Below are positions 42,969 through 46,876 of a stretch of 46,876 nt of DNA, one piece after another. The DNA comes from Myxococcales bacterium. Lineage in GTDB: Bacteria; Myxococcota_A; UBA9042. Under the pieces are notes generated by a model, which worked only from the letters and a program-made list of their open reading frames with translations, made no database searches and was not told where the DNA came from. Each line of letters starts with the position of its first letter. Position 1 is the stretch's first letter. The DNA is taken from the NCBI GenBank assembly GCA_023954815.1, contig JAGSHB010000024.1:1-46876 (forward strand), read 5' to 3'. A program made the position numbers and the translations under genes.

Positions 42969-44282
42969 TTGACCATGATTACGCGGTTTATGATTGCGAT
43001 CTGTCTGCTTGCGGCCTGTGGATGCGGAACAGACGGTCAGATCGGAGGGAACAAAGGCCCGGAAGATGGCAAATGGGTCGGCGACGACCTGTCGTTTTCG
43101 CTCACGAACGCGCAGCTGTCTCAATTGGTCGTTCACAAGGCAACGTGCACCGGAGAGGACGGTTGCACGCAGACCTACGGCACAACGCTTGCGGGACCCT
43201 GGCCGGCGCTCCCGACGATCAACATCACGGCGGACGACTACGCGATCACCGGTGAGTTCAGCGGCCGCCTGTTGGCGTCTGGAACAGTCGTCATGGGCGT
43301 GAATGACCCATGCTGCAAGGTCGTTGGCGTGTGGACGGCTGAGTTCGATGCGCCCCATGGCGGAAATGGCAACACCGGCAACACCGATGGCGGGGCGACT
43401 GGCAGCATCGATTGGAACGGAGCTTCCACCGGTGATCTACACCCGGGCCCAGCGCATAGCGTTCCGCCAAGTACTGGTAGTGACAAGCTTTCTGCCGTCC
43501 AACAGGCTGCCCACGTGGCGTTGCTTGACGTGCGCGCCGCGGTCGGTGCAGGGCCGATCGTCCAAGACGCAGCGCTGGCGCAAGCGGCGCAAGCACATGC
43601 TGAATTCTACGTCACGCACCACGCAAAATATCAGGCCAAGGGGCTCAATCCCCATGCCGAGGATGCTTCGTTTGGCGCCGGTTTTACTGGCACAAGCCTG
43701 GGCCAACGCGTGGCAGCGGCTGGATTTAGTGGTCCACCCGGAGCGGAGGTCATGGCATTCACGGGTTCGGCGACAGGCGCCGTAGATGGATGGATGGCGA
43801 CGGTCTACCACCGACTGCCGTTGATCGCGCCGCCATCGGAGCGATTTGGGTATGGCGGCGCGGTCAAGGGTGGCGCCAAGGCCGAGGTCATGGACTTTTC
43901 GGCGCGGTCTGCTCGAAAGGACGACCCGGTGGTGGTCTATCCGTATCCAGGGCAAGCGCAGGTACCGAAGAGCTGGTCGGGCAATGAAGGCCCTCAACCG
44001 CCGCCGCCGCCCGGTGGATACCCCAGTGGTCCGGTCATCACAGCGCGGGTTCCAGGGGCCGTCAGTTGGGGCGCTCACACCCTGACCTATGGAGACGGAA
44101 AGGCCGTTGAACACGTCTTTCTGACCAGCGAGAACGACCCCAACATGAAGAAGTTCGATCGCTTTTCCGTAGCGATGTATAGCAACGCCCCCCTGCAAGG
44201 CGGTGTCGTGTACACGGTGACGCTGAAGGTCACAGTGGACAAAGATGAGCAGACGCTCTCGTGGACCTTCACAACCCAGTAG
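42969..44282 (+). CDS. CAP/SCP-domain lipoprotein
   Basis: The start TTG 42969 lies six bases after GGAGAGG; ATG 42975 is the alternative. The signal ends in LLAAC (Cys17). After a beta-rich region and a Gly/Asn/Thr-rich linker comes a CAP domain: ALLDVRAAVGAGPIVQDAALAQAAQAHAEFY matches the first CAP helices, then TGTSLGQRVAAAGFS, a conserved Glu in AEVMAF, and VDGWMATVYHRLPLI with a GYGG strand. A Pro-rich hinge leads to a C-terminal Ig-like beta domain (TYTVTLKVTVD-type strand, SWTFTTQ end). Bacterial CAP proteins are extracellular; roles range from peptidoglycan or lipid binding to unknown. Probably a surface lipoprotein of 437 aa. Confidence 0.83.
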   Translation: MTMITRFMIAICLLAACGCGTDGQIGGNKGPEDGKWVGDDLSFSLTNAQLSQLVVHKATCTGEDGCTQTYGTTLAGPWPALPTINITADDYAITGEFSGRLLASGTVVMGVNDPCCKVVGVWTAEFDAPHGGNGNTGNTDGGATGSIDWNGASTGDLHPGPAHSVPPSTGSDKLSAVQQAAHVALLDVRAAVGAGPIVQDAALAQAAQAHAEFYVTHHAKYQAKGLNPHAEDASFGAGFTGTSLGQRVAAAGFSGPPGAEVMAFTGSATGAVDGWMATVYHRLPLIAPPSERFGYGGAVKGGAKAEVMDFSARSARKDDPVVVYPYPGQAQVPKSWSGNEGPQPPPPPGGYPSGPVITARVPGAVSWGAHTLTYGDGKAVEHVFLTSENDPNMKKFDRFSVAMYSNAPLQGGVVYTVTLKVTVDKDEQTLSWTFTTQ

Positions 44283-44430
44283 CTGCCGCTCTCGCGCTGC
44301 GATCGACCAAGGTGGGGGATGATCGTTGGTGCGGGGTGCATGCGGGGTACACCTCCCCTTGACCCTCCTGAGCCAAGCTCCTATCGTTCGCGCCCCACAG
44401 CCCCTACAGGGTCTTGAAACGATTGAGCTT

Positions 44431-44460
44431 GATCCAAGCGACGCCCCAGATCCAAGCGAC
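44431..44460. repeat. 12-bp direct repeat upstream of the glycosyltransferase
   Basis: GATCCAAGCGAC occurs at 44431-44442 and 44449-44460, an 18-bp period, 40 bp before the ATG at 44500. The 217-bp gap here otherwise shows no gene. Two identical 12-mers so close are unlikely by chance and could be a regulator site. Confidence 0.5.
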
Positions 44461-44499
44461 TATTTTCAGCTGTGCACCCCACGTGCGAGCGGAGCGAAC

Positions 44500-45192
44500 A
44501 TGAAGTTGACGGTGGTCATGCCCTGCTACAACGAGCGCTCCACGATCCGAGAGATCGTGGCCGCCGTCTTAGCGCAACCTTTCGATATCGAGCTAATTAT
44601 CGTCGACGACGGTAGTACAGACGGCACCCGCGACATCTTGGCGGAGCTCCAGGACGCTCACGCTGAGATTCGTGTCTCCTTGCAGGCCGTGAATCAAGGC
44701 AAGGGAGCGGCGCTGCGGCGCGGCTTTGCCGAGGCGACCGGCGATCTAGTGCTCGTGCAGGACGCCGATTTGGAATACAACCCGGCCGAATACGACCGTT
44801 TGATCAAGCCCATCGCAGACGGCAAGGCCGATGTTGTATATGGCTCGCGGTTCGCCGGAGACTCCCACCGCGTGCTCTACTTCTGGCACAGCGTCGGCAA
44901 TCGCTTCTTGACGCTCATGAGCAATATGGCGACCGACCTCAACCTCACGGACATGGAGACCTGCTACAAGTGTTTCCGCAGGGATGTCGTACAGCGTCTA
45001 GCCTTGGAAGAAGATCGCTTCGGAATTGAACCCGAGATGACAGCGAAGATCGCGCAGATGGGTGTTCGCGTGTGGGAGGTTCCGATCTCCTACAACGGCC
45101 GGACCTACGCCGAAGGCAAGAAAATCGGGGTGAAAGACGGCTTTCGCGCCCTGTACGCCATCACGAAGTACGGAATCCTGAAGCGCGGCTGA
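44500..45192 (+). CDS. GT2 family glycosyltransferase, DPM1-like
   Basis: ATG 44500 has GGAG five bases upstream. The 230-aa cytoplasmic protein has the GT-A fold signatures: [31 protein letters not shown], and [10 protein letters not shown] with the Asp-x-Asp metal site, then GSRF and [12 protein letters not shown]. It ends with [17 protein letters not shown], typical of dolichol-/polyprenyl-phosphate mannosyltransferase-like enzymes. It lacks the C-terminal membrane segments of longer family members. It probably transfers a sugar from a nucleotide donor to polyprenyl phosphate or a lipid for envelope glycans; the sugar is not predictable. The frame is open to 44326, but that part has no family match. 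Confidence 0.88.
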   Translation: MKLTVVMPCYNERSTIREIVAAVLAQPFDIELIIVDDGSTDGTRDILAELQDAHAEIRVSLQAVNQGKGAALRRGFAEATGDLVLVQDADLEYNPAEYDRLIKPIADGKADVVYGSRFAGDSHRVLYFWHSVGNRFLTLMSNMATDLNLTDMETCYKCFRRDVVQRLALEEDRFGIEPEMTAKIAQMGVRVWEVPISYNGRTYAEGKKIGVKDGFRALYAITKYGILKRG

Positions 45193-45300
45193 CGGCAGGG
45201 CCGGTCCATGGCCCGGTTGCTTGACACCGATTCGACCGAGCGCGACAGTACCGAACGATCCGGTGCACACATTCCGGACGTTGTCAGGAGTCCGGCGACC

Positions 45301-45723
45301 ATGCATCCGCACCAAGCCCCAAAGCACCATGGCAAACTCCGCCGAGCCAGCGTCTGGCTTCTCGGCGTGTGGCTTCTCGGCATCGGGCTGAGTCTGTCGG
45401 CCTGTGGACCTGTGACCACGGCCTCTGTCATTGCAGACGCTGAGCACGACCTCGCAGAAGTTCGCGGTCTCGATGGCGATAAAAACGCGCCCTACGAGTA
45501 CACGAAAGCCGCGAGCTACCTGCACAAAGCCAAAGAGCTTCAGGGCCATGGTTTGTATGAGCAATCCGGGACCTATGCCAGACGCAGCCGCGTCATGAGC
45601 GAAAAGGCCCTTGAGGTGGCGCGCTTGGCTCAGGAACGCAGCCAACGCAAGGCCAAGTTCGGCAAGAAGCCAAAGAAGAAGGGGCCGCCCTCATTTACCC
45701 CCTCCGGCGGAGGTGGCCGATGA
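45301..45723 (+). CDS. DUF4398-type lipoprotein
   Basis: ATG 45301 follows AGGAG at a ten-base gap; the frame is open to 45208. A basic N-terminus leads to a long hydrophobic stretch and lipobox LSAC (Cys35). The mature 105 residues have the DUF4398 pattern: repeated helices with Ala at fixed spacing (ADAEHDLAEVRG, APYEYTKAASYLHKAKEL, YARRSRVMSEKALEVARLA), then a basic Lys-rich tail. The gene overlaps the OmpA-like gene by four bases (ATGA). In related bacteria such small lipoproteins accompany OmpA-like lipoproteins at the outer membrane; their function is not known. Confidence 0.85.
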   Translation: MHPHQAPKHHGKLRRASVWLLGVWLLGIGLSLSACGPVTTASVIADAEHDLAEVRGLDGDKNAPYEYTKAASYLHKAKELQGHGLYEQSGTYARRSRVMSEKALEVARLAQERSQRKAKFGKKPKKKGPPSFTPSGGGGR

Positions 45724-46823
45724 GCCCGTTGCACAGCCGCGCCCTCGTAGCACTGAGCCTCGCCTTTTTCATGGCGAGTTGCATGTCTTCGAGCAAAGTT
45801 GCCGAAGAAACCAAGCGGATGAGCGACATCGTGCGCTCGGCGAAAGTGCAGGCCTACTACTGCGCGCCGCGGGACTTGGCGCTGGCAGAATCGCACATCG
45901 ATTTCGCACGGATCGAGTCGGCTCGCGGCGATACGATCACCGCACGGGCCCACATCGAACTCGCGCGCAAGCACACGGCGAAGGTGTTCGCGGTCAAAGA
46001 CAAAAAGGGCTGCTGCCCAGATCGGGACGGAGACGGCTTCTGCGATGCCGCGGATAAGTGCCCGGATGACCCGGAAGACAAAGACGGCGACGAGGACTCC
46101 GACGGCTGCCCCGAATATGATCGCGATGGTGACGGCCTGCACGATCAGAAAGATCGCTGCCCGGACAACGCAGAAGACAAGGACGGCTTCTTGGACGAAG
46201 ACGGCTGCCCCGAGCCCGACAACGACCGGGACGGCATCCCAGACAAGACGGACAAGTGCCCGAACGTTCCCGAAGACAAGGACGGGTACGCCGATAAGGA
46301 CGGCTGTCCAGACTTCGATAACGACGGCGACGGCAAGCTTGATTACCCGGTCAAGACGGACAAGTGCCCCAATAAGCCTGAGGTGTACAACGGCCTAGAG
46401 GACGAAGACGGCTGCCCAGACAAGAAGGCCGCGCCGCCGAAGCCGAAAGAGTACAAGAACATCGTGGTCGAGCAGGATCGCATCGTGTTCAAGAAGCAGA
46501 TTCGCTTCAAGACAAACTCCGCGAAGATTGTCGGCTCGCTGTCGTTCCAGATTCTCGATGAGGCTGCGGACGCACTCAAGACGCGGCAGGACGTGCGGGT
46601 GCAGGTCGAAGGCCACACCGATGAGCGTGGCTCCGACAAGAAGAACAAGAAGCTCAGCCAGCGCCGTGCCGAGTCCGTCGTGTCGGCTTTGGTCGAGCGC
46701 GGTATCGCACGCAGCCGCTTGATTCCGGTTGGCTTCGGTGAGGACAGGCCGCTCGACCCGGCGCACAACAAGGCCGCTTGGGCCAAGAACCGCCGCGTCG
46801 AATTCAACTTCCTCCAGGACTAG
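45720..46823 (+). CDS. OmpA-domain lipoprotein with TSP3-type repeats
   Basis: The 367-aa product has a lipobox MASC (Cys21), a helical segment (about 30-95) of the same Ala-spaced type as the preceding gene product (YYCAPRDLALAESHIDFA), a run of thrombospondin type-3-like Ca2+-binding repeats with DxDxDGxxDxxDKCPDxPEDKDG pattern (98-240), and a C-terminal OmpA/Pal domain (about 255-367). The domain has the VEGHTDERGSDKKNKKLSQRR and NRRVEF segments that bind diaminopimelate in peptidoglycan. It is probably an outer-membrane lipoprotein tethering the membrane to the cell wall. It is co-translated with the DUF4398 gene (ATGA overlap). The 53 bases after its stop hold no recognisable feature. 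Confidence 0.92.
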   Translation: MSPLHSRALVALSLAFFMASCMSSSKVAEETKRMSDIVRSAKVQAYYCAPRDLALAESHIDFARIESARGDTITARAHIELARKHTAKVFAVKDKKGCCPDRDGDGFCDAADKCPDDPEDKDGDEDSDGCPEYDRDGDGLHDQKDRCPDNAEDKDGFLDEDGCPEPDNDRDGIPDKTDKCPNVPEDKDGYADKDGCPDFDNDGDGKLDYPVKTDKCPNKPEVYNGLEDEDGCPDKKAAPPKPKEYKNIVVEQDRIVFKKQIRFKTNSAKIVGSLSFQILDEAADALKTRQDVRVQVEGHTDERGSDKKNKKLSQRRAESVVSALVERGIARSRLIPVGFGEDRPLDPAHNKAAWAKNRRVEFNFLQD

Positions 46824-46876
46824 CGCACCGTATGGCGCTCGGTTGATGGCCGAGTCAGTCGGACGATTGCCGCGGC

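Noticed and set aside
42669-43358. Upstream extension of the helical lipoprotein frame
   Set aside because: It runs antisense through the CAP-domain gene, is Arg-rich and lies before an ideal lipobox signal, so it is not part of the protein.

Overview
The window is high-GC bacterial DNA with long signal peptides, many lipoproteins carrying acidic Asp/Thr/Gly linkers, giant Cys-rich and MopE-type (CDxxDNDCDGxxDE) repeat proteins, DUF4398/OmpA/TSP3-type envelope lipoproteins and numerous radical SAM enzymes. This combination is typical of Myxococcota and Bradymonadota-like (former deltaproteobacterial) genomes. The assignment is inference from gene content; no rRNA or tRNA is present to confirm it.

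Layout. (1) Positions 1-6231, minus: the first 2077 codons of a giant mosaic lipoprotein that runs off the left edge. (2) 6582-10033, minus: an operon lspA-lgt-cdsA-lipB for lipoprotein processing, phospholipid precursor synthesis and lipoylation; both lipoprotein enzymes carry unusual periplasmic insertions. (3) 10174-16844, plus: a radical-SAM island. It holds a radical-SAM-like protein without the SAM cluster, a two-module radical SAM protein, a compact radical SAM protein, an HxsD-like protein with an acidic tail, a 77-aa partner and an HxsB-like maturase. (4) 17072-18586, plus: two tandem secreted beta-barrel-like proteins. (5) 18559-20459, minus: ribF-aroE housekeeping pair. (6) 20696-28007, plus: two paralogous Cys-rich repeat lipoproteins, the second followed by a strong terminator. 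(7) 28395-29201, minus: RluA-family pseudouridine synthase. (8) 29235-34385, minus: a 1716-aa MopE-repeat lipoprotein. (9) 34638-37868, minus: a secreted TPR/HEAT protein. (10) 38281-40599, plus: a fusion of a cobalamin-binding domain with two complete radical SAM modules, with an attenuator-like leader. (11) 40627-46823: secreted and lipoprotein genes (unknown families, CAP domain, DUF4398, OmpA-TSP3) and a GT2 glycosyltransferase.

How it may fit together. Nine of the products have a lipobox or lipobox-like signal, and the window itself encodes the first two enzymes of lipoprotein maturation. The most unusual element is the radical SAM set. Its members share one C-terminal ligand pattern (CxxCx5C, usually with an upstream PxC), including the protein that has lost the SAM cluster. 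With HxsD and HxsB homologues but no recognisable HxsA substrate, it looks like a variant peptide/protein-modification system whose substrate is unknown. A link between this island and the giant secreted Cys-rich lipoproteins is a hypothesis from proximity only.
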